The notes under the pieces: model-generated
What the model was told of the DNA's origin: nothing
Databases searched by the model: none
What the model saw: the letters and a program-made list of their open reading frames with translations, nothing else
Source: Planctomycetota bacterium
GTDB taxonomy: Bacteria > Planctomycetota > Planctomycetia > Isosphaerales > Isosphaeraceae
Direction: 5' to 3'
Assembly (NCBI GenBank): GCA_021777685.1
Contig: JAJYDH010000020.1
Span: forward strand, 1 to 24,399
DNA length: 24,399 nucleotides
Program-made: the position numbers and the translations under genes
Shown here: piece after piece, positions 1-8,484 of the stretch
Layout of the letters: the number at the start of each line of letters is the position of its first letter
How positions within the stretch are numbered: the stretch's first letter is position 1

Positions 1-572
1 TGGCGGGCGTACTCGTCGGCGGTCTGGCCGGTCTTGTAGAGGATGCTCCAGCGGTCCTCGCGGCGGACGCCGCCGTCGCCCGGGCCGAAGCCATAGCCGG
101 GGCCGCCGTTGCCGACCTTCGATCGCCGCTTGCCGGCCGCGATCCGCTCCCCTCGGGGCATGACGGCCGAGACGTCGACCTCGGCAAGCTCCTGGCCGGC
201 CTCGGCCACGGTGTCGAGCATCGCGGCGGGGCGGGCCTCGACGACCGGCTGTTCGAACTCGCTGGCGTCCTCCTCGTTGTTCGAGGCGCGGTCGGACTGC
301 TCGCCGCCGGCGACGTTGACCTCCTCGACGCTGGCGACCTTGCCGTCGGGCGTGCCCCCGCCGCCCCCGCTCACCTCGATCACCTGGATCGGCTGCGTCA
401 CCCTCGCCTGGTAGGCCGAGGTTGTCGCCGCGATGATCGACAGCCAGCCGAAGACCAGGAGCGCGCCCAGGACCACGGCCAGCAGGAGCGACGTCACGCG
501 GTCGTAGGCCGACTCGCCGTAGATCCTGGCCGGGGCGGGCTCGCCGGGCGGCTCGACAGGGCCCCTGCTCAT
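1..572 (-). CDS. Membrane-anchored hypothetical protein, C-terminus cut by window edge
   Basis: A frame open from the ATG at 572 to the window edge gives about 190 residues without a stop. It starts inside the stop of the upstream gene: an ATGA overlap at 569-572 indicates translational coupling. A short Pro/Arg-rich N-terminus of about 28 residues is followed by one hydrophobic segment (residues 29-50, SLLLAVVLGALLVFGWLSII). A Gly-rich linker and an acidic stretch come next, then a Gly-rich segment leading into EDRWSILYKTGQTADEYAR at the edge. That last motif is one I associate with conserved planctomycete hypothetical proteins, but I cannot assign a function. The topology looks like a single-pass protein with its bulk in the periplasm. 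The gene probably belongs to an operon continuing leftwards out of the window. The frame is well supported by codon use; the role is unknown. Confidence 0.75.
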   Translation of the reverse strand, partial: MSRGPVEPPGEPAPARIYGESAYDRVTSLLLAVVLGALLVFGWLSIIAATTSAYQARVTQPIQVIEVSGGGGGTPDGKVASVEEVNVAGGEQSDRASNNEEDASEFEQPVVEARPAAMLDTVAEAGQELAEVDVSAVMPRGERIAAGKRRSKVGNGGPGYGFGPGDGGVRREDRWSILYKTGQTADEYAR

Positions 573-2185
573 GGGGCCCTCCGGGCGGCGGGGGCCTCGT
601 CGGCCGTCGCCGCGATCGGCCGGACGGCCTCGTACCAGGCCCTCCATCTGGCGATCGCCTCGTCCTTCTGCTCCGAGGTGGCCGAGGGGGGCGGGCCGAG
701 CGGTTCGAGCTTCCGGGAGAGGAGCTGGAGCCCTTGCCTGGCCTCGGTGACAACCCCCTCGTCGGGGTCGCGAAGGGCCTCGATCAGCGGCAGGGCCGTC
801 GCCAGGTCGCCGGTCCGGGCGAGCGACCAGGCCGCGACCCTCCGGACGCCCTGATCGGGGTCGGTGAGGAGCTTCTTGAACCGATCCTGGAAGGGCCGGA
901 GGGCGTTCGGCCCCTCGGTCCGGTAGCGGGCGACCAGGCCGGCGAGCGCCGAGGCTGCGTCCTCGGCCCGGGGGTCTTCGAGCACGGCGAGCATCCCCTC
1001 GACCGCGCCGTCCATCGGCCGGGCGATGACGTGACCGCCGGCGACGGAGATCTGGCTCAGGTCCCTGGGCAAGCCCCGGCCGCCGATCAGGGTCCCCGCG
1101 CCGAGCCGGCGGAGCTGGATCTTCGTGATCGTCTTGGCCGTCGATTTCGTCAGGAAGAGCACCGCCCAGGCCGTGTTCGGGGTCTCGCCGAACGAGCCGG
1201 GGAAGCTGCCGTTGCCCAACTGCTTGGAAGCTAGGTAACTCCGGCCGTCGGCGTACCAGTCCCGCTTGCCGAGCGTCGTCTTGTCGGCCAGGGCCCCGAT
1301 CCGCTCGATCCCGTAGAGGGCGTAGTTGGCCGACTGGCCGATGATGGCCGGGTTGCTCACGGTGAAATTCGCCGTGATGAACGCCATGCCCGACTGCACG
1401 GCCTGCGCGATCTGGCGGGGGGATGATGAGGGCGTGAATCGCCTCCTCTCCGCCTCCTGGTCCAGCGGGATCAGCAGAGGGTGGGCGACCCTCATCGCGG
1501 TCCGATAGGGGGCGAGCTGACGGTCGCAGATCAGGAGGCTGCTGACGGCCGCGGCGGACATCGCGACGGTCTCGGCGCCGCCGCCGTCCCTGTGATAGGT
1601 CCAGCCGCCCGTCGTCCCCTGCGTCCTCAGGTAGAACTGCGCGGCGCGGTCCCAGACGCCGGGCGGGATCGAGGCTCCCGAGTTCTCCGCCTCCCAGAGC
1701 CCGAGCAGCGCGTATTGCGTGATCGAGGTGTCTCCGAATTCTCGGCCCTGATAGTCCCACGACCCGCTGGGATTCTGCTTGCCCAGGAGGAACTGGGCCG
1801 CGGCCCCGATCTCGGCGCCGTGCGAGGAGGCGTCGAGGGTCGACAGCGCCAGGATCACGACGGCGGCCTCGTAGATCTCGACGCCGCTCCCCTTCTCCGG
1901 GACGTAGGTCGACTCCGAGAATCGTTTCTGGATCAGGCCGAGAGTCCGGACGATCGCCGGGTCGCTCGGCGGGACCTCGGCCTTGAGCAGGGCCAGGGCC
2001 GCCAGGGCCGCCTCGCCCGTGTTGCTGCTGTTGGACGCGGCGGCGGCCGGGCTCGACCGGAGGTACTGGACGCCCCGGGCCACGATCGGGTCCGCCTGCC
2101 CGCGAGCGGCCGGCGAGGCGACGGAGATCGCGAGGAGGACCGGGGCGACGGCCCACGGGTGGCGGATCATGCGAGCGGGGCCCAT
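569..2185 (-). CDS. Secreted prenyltransferase/squalene-cyclase-fold protein with HEAT repeats
   Basis: This is a 538-residue protein with a signal peptide (residues 1-30, hydrophobic core VAPVLLAISVASPAA). Residues of about 33-370 carry repeats of the alpha/alpha-toroid seen in squalene-hopene cyclases and prenyltransferase beta subunits, with QW-like GSWDY, GGWTY and GNGSFPG motifs. Residues of about 395-500 look like HEAT repeats (DPDQGVRRVAAWSLARTGD, DPDEGVVTEARQGL). The C-terminus has the WRAWYE stretch often seen after HEAT repeats in planctomycete proteins. I see no DXDD catalytic motif of the cyclases, so an enzymatic terpene cyclase is unlikely; a structural or binding role outside the cytoplasm is my inference. 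The next gene (1-572) overlaps its stop codon, so the two are co-translated. A second ATG lies five codons in (2170); neither start has a clear Shine-Dalgarno sequence. Confidence 0.85.
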   Translation of the reverse strand: MGPARMIRHPWAVAPVLLAISVASPAARGQADPIVARGVQYLRSSPAAAASNSSNTGEAALAALALLKAEVPPSDPAIVRTLGLIQKRFSESTYVPEKGSGVEIYEAAVVILALSTLDASSHGAEIGAAAQFLLGKQNPSGSWDYQGREFGDTSITQYALLGLWEAENSGASIPPGVWDRAAQFYLRTQGTTGGWTYHRDGGGAETVAMSAAAVSSLLICDRQLAPYRTAMRVAHPLLIPLDQEAERRRFTPSSSPRQIAQAVQSGMAFITANFTVSNPAIIGQSANYALYGIERIGALADKTTLGKRDWYADGRSYLASKQLGNGSFPGSFGETPNTAWAVLFLTKSTAKTITKIQLRRLGAGTLIGGRGLPRDLSQISVAGGHVIARPMDGAVEGMLAVLEDPRAEDAASALAGLVARYRTEGPNALRPFQDRFKKLLTDPDQGVRRVAAWSLARTGDLATALPLIEALRDPDEGVVTEARQGLQLLSRKLEPLGPPPSATSEQKDEAIARWRAWYEAVRPIAATADEAPAARRAP

Positions 2186-2265
2186 CGAGGCGTATTGCTG
2201 GATTCGTCCCTTCTATCTTACAGCGGTCGGGGCGCCCTGGCGAGAGTTCCAGGGCCGCCGCGCGA

Positions 2266-3093
2266 TCACTTCTGGAGCGGACGGACCTCGATCTTGCGGA
2301 AGAAGATCTCCGCCCCCTCGGACTGGAACAGGATCTTGCCCGAGGTCAGGCTCGAATCCCTCGCCGCGTTGACGAGGACTCCGTTGAGGATATAGGTGAT
2401 CGTGCCGCCGTCGCAGACGACCTCCATCCGGTTCCACTCGCCGACGGGCCGCTCGACGTCCTCCGGGCCGCGAAACCACTGGACGTCCTTCCAACCCGGG
2501 TCGCGTCCCCACCAGTGAAACCCGAACTTGCGCAAGGTCTTCAGCTCGCCGCCCTTCTGGAAATAGGGCTGGCCGTCGGGCCCGGTCCGGACCTCGGACG
2601 AGAGGCTAGGGGGTGCGCCCTTGCCGGGGACCACGATCAGGTCGCCGGTCCCTCCCTCGATGATCTGGCACTCGATCGACTCCATCCAGCTCGCCAGGCC
2701 GCCCCCGTCCGGGCCGACGCAGTGCACGAGGACCCCGGAATTCCTCGCCCGGAACCTCCGAGGGGGCCAGGTCTCGTTCCCCCACCTCCATTCGACGATC
2801 AGATGATAGTCCGAGAACGATTCCCGCGTGGTGAACCCGCCGGTCTCCTGGCCGGAGACGCGGATGATCCCATCACGGACCGTGAAGACGCGGAGGGGGT
2901 CTTGATAGTGATGATAGCGGGTGAAGGTGTAGAAGCCGGAGAGGTCGCGGCCGTTGAAGGACAGGACCGGCGAGCCCGAACGGACGGCCGGAACGTCGCG
3001 GGCGAACGCGGGGACCTCGCCCGACCGACCCGGGGACATCATCAGCACGAATACGCCGAGGCTCATGGCCAGGGGCCGGGCCGGGAATCGCAT
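2266..3093 (-). CDS. Secreted DUF1080 (3-keto-disaccharide hydrolase-type) protein
   Basis: This is a 275-residue protein. It begins with a signal peptide (about residues 1-24, LAMSLGVFVLMMSPGRSG). The DUF1080 domain, a concanavalin/LamG-like beta sandwich, follows at about residues 43-272. It opens with LSFNGRDLSGFY, the counterpart of the family's LFNGKDLSGW. Other typical pieces are FSDYHLIVEWRWG, NSGVLVH, MESIECQIIEGG, GEWNRMEVVCDGGTITYILNGV and GKILFQSEGAEIFFRKIEV. Family members are very numerous in planctomycetes, and some act as 3-keto-glycoside hydrolases in polysaccharide breakdown. Whether this one is catalytic cannot be told from sequence alone. The length is normal for a single-domain member. 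It lies between the 91-residue hypothetical gene and the toroid/HEAT gene, all on the minus strand with short gaps, so co-transcription is plausible. Confidence 0.9.
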   Translation of the reverse strand: MRFPARPLAMSLGVFVLMMSPGRSGEVPAFARDVPAVRSGSPVLSFNGRDLSGFYTFTRYHHYQDPLRVFTVRDGIIRVSGQETGGFTTRESFSDYHLIVEWRWGNETWPPRRFRARNSGVLVHCVGPDGGGLASWMESIECQIIEGGTGDLIVVPGKGAPPSLSSEVRTGPDGQPYFQKGGELKTLRKFGFHWWGRDPGWKDVQWFRGPEDVERPVGEWNRMEVVCDGGTITYILNGVLVNAARDSSLTSGKILFQSEGAEIFFRKIEVRPLQK

Positions 3094-3124
3094 CGCGGGA
3101 GCATCCTTTCGCCCGACGGATTGG

Positions 3125-3400
3125 CTAGCTCGAGATCCTGTGGATCTGGCCGCCCAGCGACCGACAGGCCGACTCCGCCCGTTTCCTCAGCGTCTCGGGG
3201 CAGGCGATCGAGAGGATCATCCCCTGCCCGCCCTCGATCCCTTCGGGGGGCGTGACGCCCAGGCGGTCGTTCGGGACGCCCAGGCCGGTGAGGATCTGGA
3301 TCGCCAGGTTGCCCTGGGCCGCGTTGTGGAAGAAGACCAGGACCCGGGGCCTCGTCGGGCCTTCGTGAACGATGCCGGGGCGAACCTGGGGTTGATCCAT
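3125..3400 (-). CDS. Small conserved-looking hypothetical protein (91 aa)
   Basis: The frame begins with ATG at 3400 (MDQPQVRPG). It is preceded by a GGAAA Shine-Dalgarno-like stretch at 3406-3410. A GTG 13 codons upstream (3439) is also open but has no better ribosome site. The product is soluble, with no signal peptide or membrane segment. It contains an RVLVFFHN strand, a helix (GNLAIQILTGLGV), the segment RLGVTPPEGIEGGQGMILSI, and a C-terminal helix (PETLRKRAESACRSLGG). The pattern suggests a small alpha/beta fold of the ferredoxin-like or ACT-like type, but I do not recognise a family. It lies 31 bases upstream of the DUF1080 gene on the same strand and may be the first gene of that transcript. 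It is divergent from the FGE-fold gene at 3636. Confidence 0.6.
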   Translation of the reverse strand: MDQPQVRPGIVHEGPTRPRVLVFFHNAAQGNLAIQILTGLGVPNDRLGVTPPEGIEGGQGMILSIACPETLRKRAESACRSLGGQIHRISS

Positions 3401-3532
3401 CGGGCTTTCCGCGTCGATACCGGGAAGGAGATCGGGCACGGGATCAGTTTGACGCGAGTCGGGCCGGATCGCAAGCCGATGGGCGGATTGACATTCGCGC
3501 CTTCCTTTCGTGCCACCATGCTGTAAGCTCCC

Positions 3533-3561
3533 TTGTCGCTGATCGGCCCCGCCGTTACGCT
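3533..3561 (+). promoter_or_regulatory. Candidate sigma-70-type promoter for the FGE-fold gene
   Basis: A TTGTCG box (3533-3538) and a TACGCT box (3556-3561) are separated by exactly 17 bases in the divergent gap between the 91-residue gene and the gene starting at 3636. Matches to the consensus are partial (4/6 and 3/6), so this is a weak prediction. Confidence 0.25.
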
Positions 3562-3635
3562 GGAATCAGGCCGGTCTCGCCGGACCTCCAATCGCGGCCC
3601 AGACCTGGCGATCGACGATCATCGGGAGCGCTTGC

Positions 3636-5294
3636 ATGGACGAGCCCCTCGAACCTTATGAGCCTCTGGAGCCCGTCCTCCCCAGACCCTCGACGCCCGC
3701 TTATCTGCCCCGACTCTGGAAGTCCCCCCCCGAACCGGAAGACGAGGCCGTCGCCGCCAGGGAGAAGAAGAAACGCGAGGCGGAAGCGAGCAAGGCCGCC
3801 GCGGACAAGCCCAAGCACAGGAAGAAAAAGAAGGCCGAGCCGGTGGCCGTCGACGCCTCCGGGACGGTCAAGCTCGAAGAGACGCCGGTCCTGGACACCT
3901 ACGAGGCCCGCCAGAGGGCCCGCTGGATCATCGGCGGCTTGCTGACGGCCATCGGCCTGATCGCGCTGTTCATCATCCTCAAGACCTTCCAGGGGAGCGG
4001 CGAGGAGGAGATCCGCGAGGGCGAGCCGCCGTCCCTGGTCATCGCGAACGTGACCAAGCCCAACCTCGAGCTCGAAGCCCGGACGATCCTGAACAACGCG
4101 AAGCTCTCAGACAGGAAGGGCAAGGGCCAGGTCGCGCTCGACCTGCTCAACAAGGTCGTGAAGACCTACCCGGGCACGGCCGCCGCCCGCGAGGCCCTGC
4201 ACGCGATCGACCGCAACCGCCACGGCCAATCGCTGTTCGGCGACGACTCGACCGCCCTGGCGAGCCGGACCAGGTCGGCGAGCTCCGCCGCGTCGACGCC
4301 GACCGGGCCGTCGCCGCCGAAACCCGAGCCGAAAGCCCCGGTGGCGCCCGCCCCGGCGCCCGATCCGGCCATCGCCGCCACGACCTCGCCGCCGATCATC
4401 GCCCCGCAGCCCGCGCCGTTGCCGATCACGGCCCCGGCCCCCGCGCCGATCGCCCTCAAGCCCCTGCCCAGGGGGTTCCGGCCGAAGCCCAACGCGACCA
4501 TCCACGCCTCGGGGTGGCCGACCCGGATCGTCTGCGAGCGCGACGGAGCCGAGATGGTCCTCGTCCCCGGCGGGACGTTCCTGATGGGCCGAGAGGACGG
4601 CGACCCGCCCGAAAGGCCGGCCCACCGCGTGGTCCTCTCCACCTACTATATCGACCTCCACGAGGTCACGGTCCGCCAGTTCGTCCAGTTCCTCAAGGAG
4701 ACGGGCCGCCCGGTCGACGCCGCGCGTCTCACCGCCCGGGAGACCGCCGCCCCGACGTCTCCCGAGGACTTGCCCGCCGTGAACCTGAGCGCCCGCGAGG
4801 CGAAGGCGTATTGCAACTGGGCCGAACGCAAGCTCCCCACCGAGGCCCAGTGGGAGATGGCCGCCCGATCGGCCGACGGCCGGATCTCGTACTGGAACGG
4901 AGAGATTCCCCGCAAGAACTCGCCCAAAGGCATCCGCGTCATGGAGCCGGTCATGACACTGCCCTCCGACGTCGCGCCTTGCGGGGCCTTCGACATGGGC
5001 GCCAACGCCTGGGAATGGACCGCGGAGTATTACGACTCCAGGTATTACAAGCAGCTCCGAGACCTGGTCCAGGACCCGACCGGCCCGAAGGAGAGCCCCG
5101 CGAAGATCGCCCAGGTGACGGTCAAGGGGGGCTCGAAGGCCGGCATCCTGACCTGGCGAGATGGCCTCAAGCTCGAGACCCGGCTCCCTTACCTGGGTTT
5201 CCGGGGGGCGCTGTCCGTCGAGGGTGCCCCGGCCGCGTCGCCCACCGCGCCCGCGACCGACACCAAGCTGCCGAGCGGCGTCGTGCCGTTTTGA
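3636..5294 (+). CDS. Membrane-anchored FGE/SUMF1-fold protein, probably non-catalytic
   Basis: This is a 552-residue protein. The start is fixed by GGGAG at 3624-3628, seven bases before the ATG. The cytosolic N-terminus (1-95) is rich in Pro, Lys and Glu. One transmembrane helix follows at about 97-116 (WIIGGLLTAIGLIALFIIL), then a short TPR-like helical stretch (about 145-195) and a long Pro/Ala linker. A formylglycine-generating-enzyme (FGE-sulfatase, PF03781) domain runs from about 307 to 535. Its hallmarks are MVLVPGGTFLMG, HEVTVRQFVQFL, LPTEAQWEMAAR, GANAWEWTAEYYDS, VKGGS and GFRGAL. Real formylglycine-generating enzymes carry a cysteine pair between the GGS and R-rich motifs; here that stretch (KAGILTWRDGLKLETRLPYL) has none. 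I therefore infer a structural, binding or sensory role at the cell surface. The gene is divergent from the minus-strand genes to its left. Confidence 0.9.
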   Translation: MDEPLEPYEPLEPVLPRPSTPAYLPRLWKSPPEPEDEAVAAREKKKREAEASKAAADKPKHRKKKKAEPVAVDASGTVKLEETPVLDTYEARQRARWIIGGLLTAIGLIALFIILKTFQGSGEEEIREGEPPSLVIANVTKPNLELEARTILNNAKLSDRKGKGQVALDLLNKVVKTYPGTAAAREALHAIDRNRHGQSLFGDDSTALASRTRSASSAASTPTGPSPPKPEPKAPVAPAPAPDPAIAATTSPPIIAPQPAPLPITAPAPAPIALKPLPRGFRPKPNATIHASGWPTRIVCERDGAEMVLVPGGTFLMGREDGDPPERPAHRVVLSTYYIDLHEVTVRQFVQFLKETGRPVDAARLTARETAAPTSPEDLPAVNLSAREAKAYCNWAERKLPTEAQWEMAARSADGRISYWNGEIPRKNSPKGIRVMEPVMTLPSDVAPCGAFDMGANAWEWTAEYYDSRYYKQLRDLVQDPTGPKESPAKIAQVTVKGGSKAGILTWRDGLKLETRLPYLGFRGALSVEGAPAASPTAPATDTKLPSGVVPF

Positions 5295-5335
5295 CCCTTC
5301 AGGTCATCCGAAGGACGGGAGCTGTGAAGCGAAAC

Positions 5336-5369
5336 CCGCCACGACCGGCCCGGGAGCCGGTCGTGGCGG
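5336..5369. terminator. Bidirectional hairpin terminator between convergent genes
   Basis: A perfect 14-bp inverted repeat (CCGCCACGACCGGC at 5336-5349 and its complement at 5356-5369) encloses a 6-base loop. It lies between the plus-strand gene ending at 5294 and the minus-strand gene ending at 5402. A short TTTT run follows on the plus strand (5379-5382), and TTT follows on the minus strand, so it can serve both genes. Confidence 0.75.
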
Positions 5370-5401
5370 TGCGTGTCATTTTCGCCCTGGTTCGAATCTC
5401 G

Positions 5402-8293
5402 TCAGGGCTCGTTGACGTTGATGTCGGCGTCGAGCACCTGGTCGATCTTCTGGGTCAGGTCGTCGAAGTGGGCCCGGCAGGTGTCGTCGAGCTGGATGTC
5501 CTTGGCCCCGAGGACCTTGCCGATCTTCTCGCCGATCTCCTTCAGGTGCAACCGTGCCAGCGCACGGGCGTCGGCGGGATAGCCGCCGGAGCCGTTGAAC
5601 AGGGCGAACGGGAAGGCATCGCCGTAGTTGTTGCGGCCCTGGCCGAGGACGATGGTGGCGAGCCTCCGAAGGTACTCGCGCTGGAGGTTCCGGCGGATCG
5701 TCGAGCAGGCGAGCACCCTCGGCTTGCCGTCCGCCGGGGCCTGGGCGGTCAGCTCGGCGAAGATGCCGTCGCTGAGCGTCCGGAAGACCTCGGCGACGAC
5801 GAGGGGCTTCGAATTCGGCTCGGATTGCAGCTCCTGGTTCTGGAGCCGGGTCAGGACCGCCCCGCTCAGGCAGTGCGACAGCGCGATCTTCTGGATCGCC
5901 AGGACGCGGTCATTGACCGAGACCTCGCTCCCCCGGCCGTAATCGCTGGCCCCGACGCCCATGTCCCAGTGCTCCTTCGAGAGCCGGCGGAGCAGCGCGG
6001 GGGAGAACTGGAACGCCTTGTCCGTCAGGACGTTCTCGATCAGGAACGCGAGCGCCGCGCGTTGCTTCTCGCCCGGGACCGGGACGATCGGGTCGCGGGC
6101 GTCCTTGTCCCCCTTGTGGTCGCGGGAGATCGACTGGCCGCCGATGTGCGAGGCGACCAGGTCGGCGGCGTTGCCGTACTGGCCCATCAGGTACGAGAAG
6201 GCGATCCGGAGCCTCGCCCACGACTCGCCGTCCTTGACCGCCTTGGCGTCCAGCTCCTTCATGAGCTGCGAGGCGAGGGTGAGCCGGTCCCTGGCGAACC
6301 GGCAGGGGTCGGAGCCTAGGTCGTAAACATTCACCAGCGGGTCGTTGCCGACCATCATGTCGGTGTCGGTCGCGAAGACCAGGTCATGCTCGGGGGCCCG
6401 GGCGGCGACCTTCTTCAGCTCGGCCGCCTCGTCGCCCATCACCTCCTTGTAGGCGTACTCGATCGCCCAGTAGTCGTAAGGGCCGATCGTGGTCGTCATG
6501 AAGTCGCCCTGCTTCTGGCCCCGGGGGGCGATGTTGATCGGGTTGTAATCCATCACGCTGCCGGTCATCCCCTTGGCCCGGGTGATCTCCGGGTTGTTGA
6601 GCTGGTCGGCGTCGAGCATGGTGCTGGCCTTGAAGTTGTGGCGGAGGCCGAGCGAGTGGCCGACCTCGTGCATCACGACTTCCTTGATCAACTGGGCGAG
6701 GAATTCCTCGGAGAGCTTGCCGTCGGGCTCGGCCTTGGCGCCTTCGGCCATCGCCAGCGCGGCCAGGCCCATCTCGGGCCTCATCCCCGTGCTGAACCGG
6801 CAGGCGGCCCGCTCGCCGCTGGCCATCCGCCGGAGCAGGTCGCGTCGGAGGCCCGACCACTCGGCGGGGACGAGCGACAGCTCCTGATCCCCGGCGACCC
6901 CGGCGCCCATCCCGAAGTCGGTCTGGCCGAACCCTCGTCTGGTGGCGAGGATCGGGCTGATGATCTCGCCGAAGGCCAGGGGCGTGGGCTCACCTCGGCC
7001 GGCCGAGGTCGTCGTCGTGCCGGTGAGCTGGGCGTATTCGGTCTTCCACGCCCTGATCCAGCTCGCGTCGAAGATCACGTCGCCGTCGATCATCTCGCCG
7101 GTCATGGGGTTCGAGCGGAGGCACGACATCGCGTAGGTGCTGCTGGTGGCGATCCAGCGGAACGTGCAGTAGTTGATGTCCTCGGGGTCGAAGTCGTCGC
7201 GGCCGGGCTCCTGCCAGCGGACGGAGATGGCGTCGCGGAAGCCGATCTTCTCGAACGCCTTGTTCCACTCGCGGATGCCGTCCTCGACGGCCGGGCGGTA
7301 CTCGACCGGCACGGTGTCCTCGATGTACCAGACGATCTGCTTCTTGGGGGGCGACAGCTTGGCCCGGTGATCGGCCTTCTCCAGCCGCCAGCGGTTGATG
7401 AACCGGTTGACGTTGCCGTCGGGGTCTTCCGAGCCGAAGTCCTTGGTGGCGTTGAGGAAATGGCCCACGCGATCGTCGGCGGTCCGCGGGTGATAGCCGC
7501 CGTCGGGGAGCTTGACCAGGCTGTAGTGGATGACCACGGTCACGCCCCGAGGGTCGATGATGCCCTCATCCCCGAAGCCCGAGCCCCGGCCGCCCGCGCC
7601 GCTGAAGGTCGCCTGGACTTCCAGCTCCAGGTTGTTCGCGAACGTCCGGACCTTCGCCCAGTTGGTCCGGCTCCGGTCGAGGTAGCCGAGCGGGAGCTGC
7701 GCGAAGTTGGTGAAGAAGATGTCCGAGAGGTCGATCAGGACGCTCATCCCGCCGCCCGGATGGAGGCTGACGATCGGCAGGGCCATGAGGATCGAGTCGG
7801 TGTAGTTCTGCCTGACCGCCTTCTCGATCGGCGTGCCGAACGGTGCCTTGACGTGGATGTTCCGGCGGATGAGCTGGATCTTGTCGCCGGCCCGGTGGAA
7901 GACCAGCACCCACTCGTCGCCGAAGTTGAGCGGGTTGCCGGCCATCATCAGCCCCCGCGCGATCGTGATCGGCGCGAGGACCGGCTGGTCGAGCTGGAAC
8001 GGCTTGATCTCGGCGTAGAGGTGCTCGTCCTTCTGATAGAGCGTGAACAGCCCGTCGTGGCGGGTCGCGCCCGTCGTCACGTCGGCGAAGTCGCGATATT
8101 TCTTGGGGTCGTTGGAGTCGAGCGGGCCGCCTCCCCCTCCCGCCCGGGTGCGGGACGAGTCGAGGTCGAGGTTCGCCGGGGAAGGGATCGCGGCCGGCGT
8201 CGGGGCCGGCTTCTCGTCGGCGGGCGCGGGCCGGGCCGAGGCCGAGCAGAAGACGAGTGCGAGGCTCCAGGCCAGGGCACTGCGAGGCGTCAT
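5402..8293 (-). CDS. Secreted zinc-dependent metalloprotease (DUF5117/DUF4953 family, metzincin type)
   Basis: This is a 963-residue protein. The ATG at 8293 is chosen over an open frame running 54 codons further upstream. It has GGAG seven bases ahead and opens directly with a signal peptide (MTPRSALAWSLALVFCSASA). After a low-complexity linker come a DUF5117-type region (YAEIKPFQLDQPVL, GMSVLIDLSDIF) and a DUF4953-type protease region. The zinc site is HEVGHSLGLRH at residues 542-552, the HExxHxxGxxH pattern of metzincins. SVMDYNP about 30 residues later is the likely Met-turn. The EDTVPVEYRPAVEDGI stretch is also typical of this family. The protein should act outside the cytoplasm, with Zn bound by the three histidines and Glu543 as general base. 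The substrate is unknown. It converges on the FGE-fold gene, with a terminator between them. Confidence 0.93.
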   Translation of the reverse strand: MTPRSALAWSLALVFCSASARPAPADEKPAPTPAAIPSPANLDLDSSRTRAGGGGGPLDSNDPKKYRDFADVTTGATRHDGLFTLYQKDEHLYAEIKPFQLDQPVLAPITIARGLMMAGNPLNFGDEWVLVFHRAGDKIQLIRRNIHVKAPFGTPIEKAVRQNYTDSILMALPIVSLHPGGGMSVLIDLSDIFFTNFAQLPLGYLDRSRTNWAKVRTFANNLELEVQATFSGAGGRGSGFGDEGIIDPRGVTVVIHYSLVKLPDGGYHPRTADDRVGHFLNATKDFGSEDPDGNVNRFINRWRLEKADHRAKLSPPKKQIVWYIEDTVPVEYRPAVEDGIREWNKAFEKIGFRDAISVRWQEPGRDDFDPEDINYCTFRWIATSSTYAMSCLRSNPMTGEMIDGDVIFDASWIRAWKTEYAQLTGTTTTSAGRGEPTPLAFGEIISPILATRRGFGQTDFGMGAGVAGDQELSLVPAEWSGLRRDLLRRMASGERAACRFSTGMRPEMGLAALAMAEGAKAEPDGKLSEEFLAQLIKEVVMHEVGHSLGLRHNFKASTMLDADQLNNPEITRAKGMTGSVMDYNPINIAPRGQKQGDFMTTTIGPYDYWAIEYAYKEVMGDEAAELKKVAARAPEHDLVFATDTDMMVGNDPLVNVYDLGSDPCRFARDRLTLASQLMKELDAKAVKDGESWARLRIAFSYLMGQYGNAADLVASHIGGQSISRDHKGDKDARDPIVPVPGEKQRAALAFLIENVLTDKAFQFSPALLRRLSKEHWDMGVGASDYGRGSEVSVNDRVLAIQKIALSHCLSGAVLTRLQNQELQSEPNSKPLVVAEVFRTLSDGIFAELTAQAPADGKPRVLACSTIRRNLQREYLRRLATIVLGQGRNNYGDAFPFALFNGSGGYPADARALARLHLKEIGEKIGKVLGAKDIQLDDTCRAHFDDLTQKIDQVLDADINVNEP

Positions 8294-8300
8294 GGTGCGT

Positions 8301-8304
8301 CTCC
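8301..8304 (-). promoter_or_regulatory. Ribosome binding site deciding the metalloprotease start
   Basis: GGAG on the minus strand, seven bases before the ATG at 8293. The same core and spacing occur at the chosen starts of the genes at 3636, 9564 and 12040. This supports the short start over the 54-codon extension, which lacks a signal peptide at its N-terminus. Confidence 0.65.
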
Positions 8305-8484
8305 GAGGTGGGCCGTTCGCGGGGGAGTTGCGAGGGGCGAGGCGGGAGAGTCGCCCTCGTGGAGCTCGCGCGGTCGAGGGGTCTGCGGAATACGGCCGTC
8401 GTACCCTCAGCCCTTGCGCAATCCGAATCGTTCCTTCATGGTGATCGATCCGCATCCGTCCGACAAGAGATCCATCGGGCGATT

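Noticed and set aside
569..2185. Active squalene-hopene cyclase or prenyltransferase
   Set aside because: No DXDD or equivalent catalytic motif, a secretion signal, and fused HEAT repeats; only the toroid fold is supported.
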